DNA of 64,000 nt, taken from Notospermus geniculatus. Its lineage: Eukaryota; Nemertea; Pilidiophora; Heteronemertea; Lineidae. Shown piece by piece: positions 11,571-21,975 of this stretch. The DNA lies in the NCBI GenBank assembly GCA_002633025.1, contig NMRB01001225.1, positions 69,083 to 133,082 on the forward strand, written 5' to 3'. Under the pieces are notes generated by a model. It was not told the DNA's origin and searched no databases. It saw only the letters and a program-made list of their open reading frames with translations. The translations under genes and the position numbers were made by a program. Every line of letters begins with the position of its first letter. The stretch's first letter is position 1.

Positions 11571-11700
11571 TTCACAGACTGTACAGTCCCGTTTGCAGAA
11601 CAAAAGGGTGTGATGAAATTCATTGACTAGCCGGCAATTTATCGTACCCTCACACCCCCGTCTCACCGTCATCTGATTGGCGTAAATCCTAATGACGTCA
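11571..11700 (-). promoter_or_regulatory. promoter-like region of neurotrophin-like gene A
   Basis: Read toward the gene, the order is TGACGTCA (11693-11700), a CCAAT box (11676-11680) and an A/T element GATAAATTG (11635-11643), with the start codon about 110 bp further on. The same order and much intervening sequence recur upstream of genes B and C. The transcription start itself is not visible; a core promoter role is inferred from conservation and position. Confidence 0.65.
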
Positions 11701-14167
11701 TAACCGCACCCCTTCTAAACCCCCTACCAGTGTTATGTTTCCGAATGATCATTGACATGAGAGTGGAGATACAGAGAACGATGAGTCTCGCTCAAATATC
11801 TAATTCATGAATTATTCATGTAATAGTATGGGAACCATTGGTCTTTCTGGCAGCAGTCATCACGTCACTGGATGCCTTTCTAGGAAAACTCACCGCTGCT
11901 CACTTTGCTAATATCCATAAAAAGGTAGGTTAACCAAACAGTTTATTATAAAGGTGATATGGGTTGATGTCTATACTACTATAAATACTAAGGAGTTTGT
12001 CTTTCCGAATAAAAGCACTATTAAACTCAATTTGAAGTGTGAACAGCCTCTTCTTTGGACACCCATGTTGGTGCAAGTGCAGGCGCGGCAGGTTTGTTCA
12101 ACCCCGATAGAAATGGAGGTCAACTAGTTCTAAAATGGTCGTCATTGTGATTAGGAGTTAATAGTGAGGTTCCGAAAACCTGACGGAACACTTCGAGTAC
12201 GAAATACGAATTTCTAGTTCATTTCCATGATCTAATGGATCTCAGGAGATAGAGCGTCTTTTTGGCATGTCAACTAAGACCGATAGAGTTACGGTTGTAT
12301 ATTAAACTTTGAAATTTATTTTTGGTTTCAACGTCGTAGATACGAAGTGGAATTTTTAAATTATGGTGCATCTTGAATAAAAAAATTTTTTTTTTTTAAA
12401 ATCACGATGCACCACAACTCTCTCGGTCTTTCTCCGTCGTTAACACGAATGTTAACGCTTTTTATTTGTCTATCAGCTCCATTAATTTTATCAACAGTGT
12501 TAACGTTTATAGCTGGCCGATTTCTGGAACTCTCTATATACGTGTAGCCGAATATGTAACAATAGCGAGGGACTGCATGAACTGCAGAAAAAAGCAGACT
12601 GAATAATTAATGTCATCTGCGAGTGAAATAGTTCGAAAAAAATCATGAAAGCGATTTAGAATTTCCGAGAACCTAATTGGTGATCACTTGCCATGCGAGG
12701 AAAGATATAGCTGGTGTAGTTTTACACATGAAATTGAAGACAATATGTCACTCAGGTCATTATCTTACCACGCTGCTTTATGCTGTTGTAAAATATCAGT
12801 TTCTGACTAAAGCCATCTCGTCGGTAAATATGATGATGATGTACTGTAATGAAATTAACGATTGAGGCAGAGATTAATTTTCTTGATTACAACAAAAAAA
12901 ATCCATCTGCGATGAGGTTTATATAAATGTGTAGAACCACGACTACACTGAAACGTGCTATCACGATCATAGCATTTCTTCGCGGAGGGGGCCAGGGCTC
13001 TGCTGTACCACAAAACCTGACGCTACGTGGCGATATCTGAGAATATCACCACTATCTCTCTAGCCATATATTCTAATCCCTCGCTGAACAATAAGACGAC
13101 GGGACTTTGATTCCAGGGGGACTTGGATTCCTTTCACACCGGCTCCTTCCAGCGAACGTATCATATCTTGTTCGTCATTGGTACTGCTGATCTATAAACC
13201 TGTGTTTAACTTCATGTCAATCTTATCTAAGACAACGTCTGTCGGACACTGGTTTTCCTCCCGAGGTTGCGGAAACAGTTCTATATAGGCACGTCAGCAT
13301 GCAGTTCTCTCTCCATATTGACATGTGGCGACGCAAGATGAATAAAATAAAAACCACGAACAGGCAGTACCTCACATTCTAATTTTTGTGAGTAATAATC
13401 GATAATTTTATCCGGCTACACCAGAGTGATATAGCCGATTCAGTGCAGCCTCCGCAAACTGGCCAATTCCATCACAGTTTTCACAGGCTGCTGAAAACCG
13501 CCGCGGCCTGTACGTGCACATCCTCGCACCCTGGGTCTTCACCAACCGGCTCCCCTTCTCGCGCTTGGTTCAGACCCTGGCGACATCCATGCCATTTCGT
13601 TGGGGAAGCAGCGGAGCACTGGACTCCGCCGAATCCAGCCAATCACAGCAAAGCTTCTATCCCGTCTTGGTCATATCCCAAAATGGCGGCTATAAAATTT
13701 TCTCGATTCGCTGACAAACTCGCTGAATTTTTTGATGTTGCTGAATAACATCACGTCCAAATGATTCTCACGGATACGGTGGCTAGAAAGTATCATTGAT
13801 TATTTTTTTAAAAATATACATGTAATTAATTTTTCTGTTCGAATTTTCTCCCCGAGGAGGAAACATTTTTTTCCCGAGGAGTAAATATTTTCTCCCCGAG
13901 GAGAAAACATTTGCTCCCCGAGGAGGAAATATTTTCTCCTCAGGGAGCAAATGTTTTCTAAATTGGCGACGCCTATCGAGATACATGTAACTTTATTTTG
14001 TAACGTCTTTATTTGCGGATAACCGCCAATATGCATATGGTGCTACATGTAAATGGATGCAGAAAGGCGCAACTACTCCGTTTTGGGAGTTTTCGACTCC
14101 CAAAACCACTCGGACAACAGCATCCGGACTTTGACTCCGGGCGACTTTTTCCACGTTCACACGGGCT
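11701..14167. other. intergenic spacer between gene A and gene B
   Basis: No supported gene. It contains a small hairpin around 12361-12412 (TGGTGCATC and its complement flanking an A/T run), scattered ATG-poor sequence and the tandem repeat at 13845-13962. Candidate frames at 13443-13748 lack splice or homology support. Confidence 0.6.
13845..13962. repeat. ~26-bp tandem repeat, CCCCGAGGAG units
   Basis: Four to five units of TCTCCCCGAGGAGGAAA plus an A/T spacer, varying between ..ACATTTTTTT and ..TATTTTC. Minus-strand frames across it give repetitive LLGEK-type peptides and are treated as artefacts. Confidence 0.8.
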
Positions 14168-15286
14168 CTACGTCTTTGGTGACCGGAGAAGTCTCGGCTT
14201 CCGAGGGGATCTTCTTTTTACCATACAGCCACAATAGTCCCTTATTTTTATTTTAGTCCAAAACCCCGTGCCCTCATTCCCCGGTGTTCTATATGCAAAG
14301 GCGTTCACTTTCGTATATATTGTGCGACATGAAGATTGATATCTGGCACGATCAATTCCACGGCATGGCTCCCCCTCGTATAAGCAATAGCGTTCATAAA
14401 AGTACTGGAACAGCTGACTATTACCATTAGGAGTTGGAAGTTTAGTTGCTACTTTCACGAACGGCAATCCAAGCTCATCCTTAGCCCAGGGCCCCTCCAC
14501 GAGATTCCAACGACCTCGCATACGGCAGGCCTTCCGACATCTAGGACGTCGACAACGAGGCGGGCTTGTGCTTGGAAGCCTGTGAGGCCTATGTCGGCCA
14601 AATGGAGAAGCTTCAGGCATATATTGCGGAGCAGCCTCATCGGTATTGTAATTAAAATGTCCTAAGTTAGGCCTATGTGTTGGCTTCTTGGCCGAAAACA
14701 CGACTCTTGGTGATGAATACTGCGGTGGAACGTAATGCCCACTGTGCTGCGGGCCTGAGTCTGGTTCTTCGCGGCTGCGAAATGACGTCGCCTCCATACA
14801 GAGTGCTGTAACTGCCAAGACCATCATGACCAAAGTCCAATGCTTAGCCTGAAAATAGAGATAACGACACTTAAAAAATTCTTGTCACTGCAACTTGTCT
14901 GCGAATATTGACGAGATGCTTTAGTCCGTCTGACGAGTTACGTCATTCATGAGACGATTTACTTGTACGTGTCATGGCGAGTCGCACATCTCTGTGACGA
15001 GTTCAGTTTGTCCAGTTGACAAGATCTCTAGTTACATTTATGTCGATGAGTTGCAGGTGGCAGGACATTCCTGTCAGCAAACGTCTTGCTTTCCTGACTT
15101 TTGCCATCCTGAAGAATTCTGGCTCCATATTCATAAACATACTCAAGTCAAGAGTTTTATGCTTATCTTTTGTGTTGAACAAAGGACAGGATAAGTGTCA
15201 TACTGCACTTAGACTTTTAAGTAGTTTTATGAATATGGGCCCAGACGTATGATGAATAAATCTCTACTTACATGTACATAAGCCAT
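14168..15286 (-). CDS. neurotrophin-like growth factor B, divergent mature domain
   Basis: Second cluster member, 231 residues. Exon 1 (15286-15272, MAYVH) is spliced over a 423-bp intron to exon 2 (14848-14168), which begins AKHWTLVMMVLAVTALCM and completes a signal peptide. The pro-region is almost identical to gene C (YVPPQYSSPRVVFSA). The mature part differs strongly. Knot cysteines are at about 113, 160, 167, 179, 211 and 213 (gaps 47, 7, 12, 32, 2), with two extra Cys at 104 and 109 in an Arg-rich segment. The marker Trp is kept six residues after Cys113, and YFYERYC, RGID and YCGC blocks remain. The C-terminus is a basic tail (KRRSPRKPRLLRSPKT). The processing site is probably RCRR just before the extra Cys. 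It is intact, so probably functional; the insertions make altered receptor specificity plausible but untested. Confidence 0.88.
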
Positions 15287-15339
15287 GTCTTCCTGTCCAA
15301 TGACGTAGAATATCAAAGTAGAATTCCAGGACGAACGTG

Positions 15340-15480
15340 CACACAGACAGTACAATTCCGTTTCAGAACAACAGGTTGTGACAAAATTCCCCGACTGCCC
15401 AGCAATTTATCTTGCCATCACATCACCCTCCCCACCTTCTAATTGGCATGAAAGCCGATGATGTCATAACTGCACCCCTC
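15340..15480 (-). promoter_or_regulatory. promoter-like region of neurotrophin-like gene B
   Basis: Aligns with the corresponding segments of genes A and C: GTACAATTCCGTTT, GCAATTTATC (ATAAATTG on the coding strand), then ATTGGCAT (CCAAT), then GATGTCATAACTGCACC. The CRE palindrome of A and C is reduced to TGATGTCA by one substitution. Confidence 0.6.
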
Positions 15481-15489
15481 TTTTGTGAA

Positions 15490-15720
15490 TTGAATATTGC
15501 CAATTACCGCCAATAATATCGAAATTAGAGGTGCGTACGCTAGACAAAGAGGTTCATCCCAATTTGAATTGCCAATTATTCATTTTGGGACAGGTGCGAA
15601 CTCTCCACTGACGTTGGTCCTCACAGCAGTCGTCGTTCGAATACAATTAAATCCATTTCTCCTCACTTTGCTAACATTTCACTGCAGAAAGTTAAGATTC
15701 TAAAAATGTCAACCTGATTA
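15490..15720. promoter_or_regulatory. conserved upstream block shared by genes B and C
   Basis: TCATCCCAATTTGAA, GCCAATTATTCA and TTTGGGACAGGTGCGAACTC occur here and at about 20640-20705 in the same position relative to the two genes. A plus-strand frame across both copies gives a similar peptide (SQFE.PII.FGTGANS), but neither frame has start or splice support. I read it as conserved noncoding DNA left from segmental duplication, possibly regulatory. Confidence 0.4.
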
Positions 15721-15844
15721 GCGAACAGTTTGCTATCTTTCCAAGGAAAATGCTGTTTTTACATCATATAAAGTTACTAAAATAATATTACAAAAATCTT
15801 CATTTTTATTCGTATTTTTATTGCACGATCCGTTTTCTTCGAAA

Positions 15845-16103
15845 ATATCGACTTCTAAAGCTAGGAGGAATCCACCATTGATTTTCAAGCTGATTTTGCG
15901 TTGCGACTTGCTTTGCAACTCTGGCACTCGGTCGTCGTAGTGGACTCGCTAGACGTGATTTCCACCAATGGTGAAGATGTGGTCAATTTCAGTCGGCAAT
16001 CGGTCGGCGACCGGTATCAGTTCCTTGCGATCGTATTCAATCGCAGGTGGCAGGTTGCAAAGCAAGTCGCAACGCAGAAAATCAGCAGTGGATTCCTAGC
16101 TTA
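15845..16103. mobile_element. fold-back MITE, GCTAGGA-ATCCACCA ends, copy 1
   Basis: Left arm GGAATCCACCATTGATTTTC..GCGTTGCGACTTGCTTTGCAA is mirrored on the right by GCAAAGCAAGTCGCAACGCA..GTGGATTCCTAGC. The middle contains GTGGACTCGCTAGACGTG and CGGTATCAGTTCCTTGCGAT. A second copy, in reverse orientation, lies in the ASB-like gene intron (28797-29030). Confidence 0.8.
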
Positions 16104-18835
16104 GTATTTGATTGGTTCAACCATTACTTTATTTCATTTGACGTAGAGACAACCTCTTCTTTGGAGATCTTTTTTTCGGAGAAATGCAGCCGCAGCTGGT
16201 TTGCTCTGCCTCGACAGAAGAAGGGTCATCCTGTTTTCAAATTTTCTTTTACCAGCAAACGCTGATGTAATACCCACTTGCCAATGGATGTACTCTAAAC
16301 TCCCACTTTACCTGCCCCATTCATGAACTCGAAAAAAATGATTAAATCCTATTGCTAGGCTCGGAGTGGGACAAGCAAGTGGACAGGACATTACTCTTTC
16401 TGACCATACCCCCACCCCATTATCTTCAACTTAGGATTTGGTCATTTTGTCCGAGTTCAGGAATAGGACAGGCAAGTGAAGTTTAGAGTAGCCTATCTTT
16501 CTTGGATCCCCATTCGGAAGGTATTTCAAATAGCTACTGAATTTATCAAGTCTTGTGCCGAGAATGCATATTAAGTTCCCAACGACTGCAAATCACCGAT
16601 ATCTGCAGAAAAATCTTGAAAGTGCTTGAATCCATGACACCTGCAGGTTTTACATTGTATACACCTACGATACATCCGTCAGATAACATCGGCACATGTG
16701 TATTGTTCAAATTGGAAACTTCTTCGCGATGAATGGTACTTCAGTGCCGCTTTGGTGAAATAGACAATACATCAAAACGCCACAATCGATATTAAACCTC
16801 TTGTAGGCCCTATGCACAGAGGAATGATATCGTATTCTCAGTTTCGTAGGCCTACATTACATGTACATAGCAACGATGTGCACGATGTGTCGAATTATTA
16901 GTAAATTTTCCTCTTTTTTACCTTGCGAAAGAAAGGAGCGCGACAGGATTGAGACCATTGATCTGCTGAGGGTCGGAGGTCGTACATTTCATTTCATTTG
17001 AACCCCAGGGCAGAGCTGTGGTCGTACGGTATACTTCACACAAGATCGGGCAGAAACGTCGATTGATGTAATACGTGTGGTTATTTTTTAATTTTATTTT
17101 ATTTTTTTATTTTAATTTTATTTATTTATTTTTTATTTTTTTAACACCAGGTAAGTCTAACATAGTAGTGGAGGAAAGGCTTGTCTCCACTAATAGCGGA
17201 TTCCGCAGTAGACTGGAACCAGGTGTAATAGAATCTAATGTCCCCCGATATGTGATGTTCCCCAACAATAGATTACGAAGCAGGCGGCACCATTGAATAG
17301 GACTCTAGAGAGACCACGACCCTGTGATAAACAATGCGGGGGGGGGGGTTAGGCCCAAACGCATGCACAATAGGGCTACTCAAACTTGGCAGTTCTCGAT
17401 TTCGTGATTTTCTGTTTACCCTCAGGCGGACCACGCTGAAGATGTCAGGGAAGAACCGCCGCATGCTGACGTCTCCACTTGCCCTATCCTAACCTGTTAG
17501 TCCACACCGTACCACGTGATATAGACCAAGTGGTGACACTAGAGCAGGCAGCCATTCCCTTTGACTTATCAAGAAGCAATTTAGAATACGTCTTCACACC
17601 TGCAAGAGGAATGCGTAGTTCCATAGTTCATCTGTGTCAAGGGTACGGTGCAACCCAGGACGAAAATAATATTGCGGAGTAGCAGGTGGGCGGGGACAAG
17701 TCTCTTACTACACTCGGCCCCAGTGTGTATCCGACGTCCCGGTCTCCTACACACTGGCACATTTGGGGCTCAAAAGCCGGTAACACCACTAGATGGCGCT
17801 CCACTGGACTCCAGCCAATCACCACGCTTTCTCACTCATAATTCCCGCGGAAATTACTTCCAGGAAAAACCCAACCTCGGCCCCAGGGGTATAGTTCGCT
17901 CAGACAACCTTGGGCCACTCGCCATATTGTCAAAAAGCGAGCGAGGTTGGGAAAACCCAAGGACCCGTGCTGCCACCACGCGGTCTTCACGACTGTTAAT
18001 CTCTAAAAGAGCCAGACGCGGAATGTGACTTACCGAAGGGTGAGCACGTAGCGTCTGGCCAAGCGAGACTAGTCTCTTACTGACGGCCATTTGTAAAGCC
18101 AAGTTGAAGCCCTAATCATGCTGAATTTGCGGTTTGGGTTATTTATTTGTTCTCTGCACCATCTGGCAAATTCAGCAATGTACTTACATGAATAAAAATA
18201 TGTAGGCAGAGTAAATAAACAAATAAAATAAAAATATGTGAATCATGATTTGTGTGATTTTTGATAGTTTGAAACAAACTTTATTAGAACAGGAATTATA
18301 CAATGGTAGCAATGCAAAGACAGGCACATTGATATTTGTTTACATCGATTACCATAAAACTGCACAGTGGCACTGTTGTCAAACAATACAGGTACACCAT
18401 GATATTATGACAAAGATGTTAATACATGTATATGTATACTGTGAGGCCTGTTGACCTGTCATGAAAAATACGTAGAGGCCCACTGCGGCCTTGGCGTTTT
18501 ATCCGTTTATCAATGTAAGTACATAAAAAGCACAATATACTATACATGTAGACTCTGCTCACAATAATTTGGGACTTTTTTGCATAACGGGACTGCGATT
18601 TCGGTTCATTGCTAGCCTTCTTTATCGTTAATACATGTAACTGAGGAAGTACATGATAGGGTCCAAAAGTTTCCTTTGCTGCTTTCCTACTCTTTATAAA
18701 ATTGCATGGAATGAGATTGGTGAAAACTCACTCCATTCCCACTCCAAATTCACTCGAAAGTTAATAAATTTTCACGACCAAAAGGGTGAATTTCTCACTA
18801 TTTCATGAAGTGGTGTCTAATCAAACCTTTTGAAT
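16104..18835. other. intergenic spacer between genes B and C
   Basis: No supported gene. 16505-17160 is paralogous to 20880-21975. 17080-17145 is a T/A low-complexity run. 17218-17330 contains a member of the GTGTAATAGAATCTAATGTC family also seen near 5790, 24185-24345 and 32700-32830. 17340-17348 is a poly-G run. Frames at 17479-18102 overlap on both strands and have no protein signal. Confidence 0.55.
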
Positions 18836-20359
18836 TTAGAGTGTAGCGTACGCACAGGTACACCCGGTCCTTAATACAATTTGATTCCATCCTGTCACCC
18901 TTCTTCTCACTTTGGCCCACACCATACTCTTTGTTGTGTAGCAGAACGATTTGTACCGCGACGTATCAACGCCTCCGCAAGGCACACTGGTGCTACGGCA
19001 GTAGGTTTCATAAAAGTACTGCGTCACGCGAACTTCTGCACTTTCTATGAACTGCTCTATCCTCACGGTGTTACCAAAATTGTCCTCAGCCTGGTCTAAC
19101 GTCGTCCAATGGGTGTGAGGAGGACAGGAAGCAACATGAAAAGTACCATATAACTCGGGATTAATGCCGTCTGGCGGGCGTGTTGAATAAGACGTATTTA
19201 CATGTACTTGACGTCGCATTCGCCTGCGCGGTGTATTTCGACCAAGTGGAGAAGCTTCAGGCATATTTTGCGAAGCAGCCTCATCACCCCCTTCTAAGTT
19301 ATGTGTTGGCTTCTGGGCCGAAAAAACGACTCTTGGTGATGAATACTGCGGTGGAACGTAATGCCCACTGTGCTGCGGGCCTGAGTCTGGTTCTTCGCGG
19401 CTGCGAAGTGACGTCGTCTCCGTACGGACTGCTGTCACTGCCAAGACCACCATGACCAAAGTCCAATGCTTAGCCTGAAAGTAGAGAAATGAAATGAAAT
19501 GAAATGAAGAAACGTATAGTGTATTTTAAACAGAGTTCAGTCCGATCGAAGAAAACTGACGAAGAAAAGAACATTGGGAGAGAATAGCACGTTTCAAATG
19601 AAGACAAGAGCAGCGCAGAGTGTAGCATATGCCTCAGCACGTACACGTTCGTTGAGTTGCTTTCCCTCAACAGGTATACGGAATGTAATCAAATTGAACA
19701 AGGAACAATTATTTTTGCAATCGACGGAATCTGATTTCAAGATAGCGGCTCTGGTGGCCATTATTGTAAATCGAAAGGCAGCCATTTTCGAAAGGATCCT
19801 TCCTCTAGTTACCCCCCAACATACATGCAAAAAATCAATTTGATTGGACAAACGGTTCTCCCTAAAAATTGACGGATTCTGATTTCAAGATGGCGGCTCT
19901 GGTTGCCATATTTTAAATCGAAATGCGGAAGGAACCTTCCTCTCGTCGCCCCCAACATAAATACAAAAAATGAATTTGATTGGACCAACAGTTTTCGTTT
20001 CAATGATCGAAAATGGAAGTTAACGGGCGGACGACGCCGACGGACGGACGGACGGACGTAACAGGTGACGACATAATGCCCCAGCGTCCGTTGAAGTAGG
20101 GGCACAAAAACACATTTCAAACGAAAAAAAAAGAACTTTGAAACAAGTAGGAAGGAATTTTTAAAGAATTTTGGAGCGCTGACAACGAGTTTCAAATTTC
20201 AAGAAGAAAGGGAGAGGAAGAACTGTACGCGTAATATGGTGAAAGGAGTTATCTGCTCACGGAATAATTTCTTGCAGCGTTCACCATGAAGTGGACAGTA
20301 TATCAGAAAAATTGCGGACGTCTGATGAATGTATCATTACTTACATAAGCCATCTTCAT
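18836..20359 (-). CDS. neurotrophin-like growth factor C
   Basis: Third cluster member, 217 residues. Exon 1 (20359-20345, MKMAY) ends at GTAAG. Exon 2 (19474-18836) starts in phase 0 with AKHWTLVMVVLAVTAV, completing a signal peptide. The pro-region has YVPPQYSSPRVVFSAQKPTH, and RRRMRR (about 88-93) is the processing site. Mature cysteines at 122, 164, 171, 183, 210 and 212 give gaps of 42, 7, 12, 27 and 2, a complete neurotrophin knot, with Trp six residues after the first. FGNTVRIEQFIES..EVRVTQYFYE is close to gene A, so A and C share the ancestral mature domain, while the pro-region is closest to B. Intron 1 (870 bp) holds a tandem repeat. Expected to act as an extracellular dimer; the receptor is not in this window. 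Confidence 0.93.
19715..20062. repeat. tandem duplicated repeat ending in (GGAC)n
   Basis: ATCTGATTTCAAGATAGCGG..CCTTCCTCTAGTT..CAATTTGATTGGAC (19725-19850) is repeated with changes at 19875-19985, then runs into GACGGACGGACGGACGGACG near 20039-20058. It lies wholly within intron 1 of gene C, so it is probably a dispersed element. Confidence 0.75.
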
Positions 20360-20399
20360 GACCAATGACGTAGAATATCAAAGTAAAACTTCAGGATGA

Positions 20400-20540
20400 A
20401 CGTGAACGCAGATAGTACAATCCCGTTTGCGGAACAAAAGGGTGTGAAAAATTCACCGTCTGGAGGACAATTTATCTTTCCATGCTGCTCCCATGTTACC
20501 ATCATCTGATTGGCCTAAAACCTGATGACGTCATAACTGC
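20400..20540 (-). promoter_or_regulatory. promoter-like region of neurotrophin-like gene C
   Basis: Contains TGACGTCA (20526-20533), ATTGGC (CCAAT on the coding strand) and CAATTTATC (GATAAATTG) in the same order as gene A, plus the shared ATCCCGTTTGCGGAACAAAA block. The start codon lies about 110 bp beyond the A/T element. Confidence 0.65.
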
Positions 20541-20879
20541 ACCTCTTCGAGAACCCTCTCCCAGTGTTCTGTCTGGATTGAATTTTGGGAAATACTGCCC
20601 ATAATGCCAAAATTGGAGATGTTGTTTGCTTGATGACAGTCTCATCCCAATTTGAAAAGCCAATTATTCAATTTGGGACAGGTGCGAACTCTTCACTGAA
20701 GTTGGCACTTGTTTTCAAACAAGAATCCATTTCATCTCGCCTTCTACATGTACATGTAACATTCGCTGCTGAGTTATATGTTTTAAAATCATACGTTCAC
20801 GAGAGGTATCTTAGCCGTCGGTTCGTGAAATTGTTCAAATTAATGGATGTACCTTTGTTGAGTACCCATTTTGAAAGCC

Positions 20880-21975
20880 AAAGGTGTTTGAAATGAATAG
20901 CTGCTAGATTTATCAAATCTTGTGCCAAGAACACACGGTCAGGGCCCGTATGCATAAAAGATCCTTAAGTGAAACTTTTTCCTTAATATAAAAAATAGAT
21001 AAGAGAGGATCTATTTTTGTTAATATGTACATGTACAATATTGTACCAAACAAAAGATTCTGCAATAAATCGAAAAGTCGTCTCCGAATATTTCAATCGC
21101 AAATTTTCGACCCCAATCGGGGTCTTCCTCAGGCGCTATATCAAAAGATTAATGGGAAGTTTTCACTTAAGATGTTTTATGGACCTGACGCGAAGGGTTC
21201 AGCAAGTCGAAGGTCCAGAAGGCCCCCCCAAAATATGGCGTTTACTGACAATGCACCGTTACTGACAACACGCGCCATGGGGTAGGCCCTATGTTGTCAG
21301 TAATGGTGCATTGTCAATAAACCTGCATATTTGGGGGGGGGGGTACTTTTACTTTGCTGAACTCTTCGCGCAGATGACCAGGCATGGCCAGGAATGCATA
21401 AGTTCCCAATGATTTCAAATTACTGATTTCAAATAAAATCATTAGGCCTGCTGTTCGAATGTTTTTGCATCGTATGCCTACGATCCATCAGATATCATCT
21501 GTAGGCCTATGTACATGTACGTATTGGTCAGCAATATCAAATTGGTACTCCTCCACGCTGAATGGTGCTTCAATGTCGCTTTGGTGAAATAGACAATACT
21601 ACAAAACGCCAATGATATCAATACCACTTCTGTTTTACCAATACGTCTTGTAGGCCCTATCATTAAATGCACAGATACAAGTGGTTGTGTCTATTGACAA
21701 TTTCACAGGCGTATGTATACAATGTACATTACACAGCAACGATGGGCAGGATGTGTGGGATAGTACATGTAGATCCTCCTTTTTTACTTTGGGAAGAATA
21801 GGAGCGCGACGGGAGACCATTGATCTATTGAGGTAGGTCCTATTTAATTTGAACAGCACGATGACAGAGCTGTAGTCGACTGTGGTACACTCCACCCAAG
21901 ATAGGGGGCGTGAAGTCGAATGATGTGTTGATAAATGGTGTAGTTCTTTTTTGTAACACCAGGTACACAGTAGTT
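20880..21975. repeat. segmental duplicate of 16505-17160 upstream of gene C
   Basis: Shared ordered blocks include TTTATCAA.TCTTGTGCC, GCTTTGGTGAAATAGACAAT, CTTGTAGGCCCTAT and GACAGAGCTGTAGTCGAC (B-side GGCAGAGCTGTGGTCGTAC). The copy near gene C is longer because of inserted elements at 20950-21375. Confidence 0.7.
21186..21372. mobile_element. fold-back element with poly-C/poly-G shoulders
   Basis: GCGAAGGGTTCAGCAAGT..CCCCCCCAAAATATG..ACTGACAATGCACCGTTACTG is mirrored by CAGTAATGGTGCATTGTCAA..CATATTTGGGGGG..ACTTTGCTGAACTCTTCGCG. Arms are about 85 bp with a short loop. It is inserted within the segment duplicated from gene B's flank. Confidence 0.75.

Noticed and set aside
17075-17296. Phe/Leu-rich membrane-like frame
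   Set aside because: Reads a T-rich low-complexity run; hydrophobicity is a composition effect.
15497-20896. Two plus-strand frames giving similar SQFE..GTGANS peptides
   Set aside because: They lie in duplicated upstream DNA of genes B and C; similarity is explained by DNA duplication, and neither frame has a supported start, donor or acceptor.
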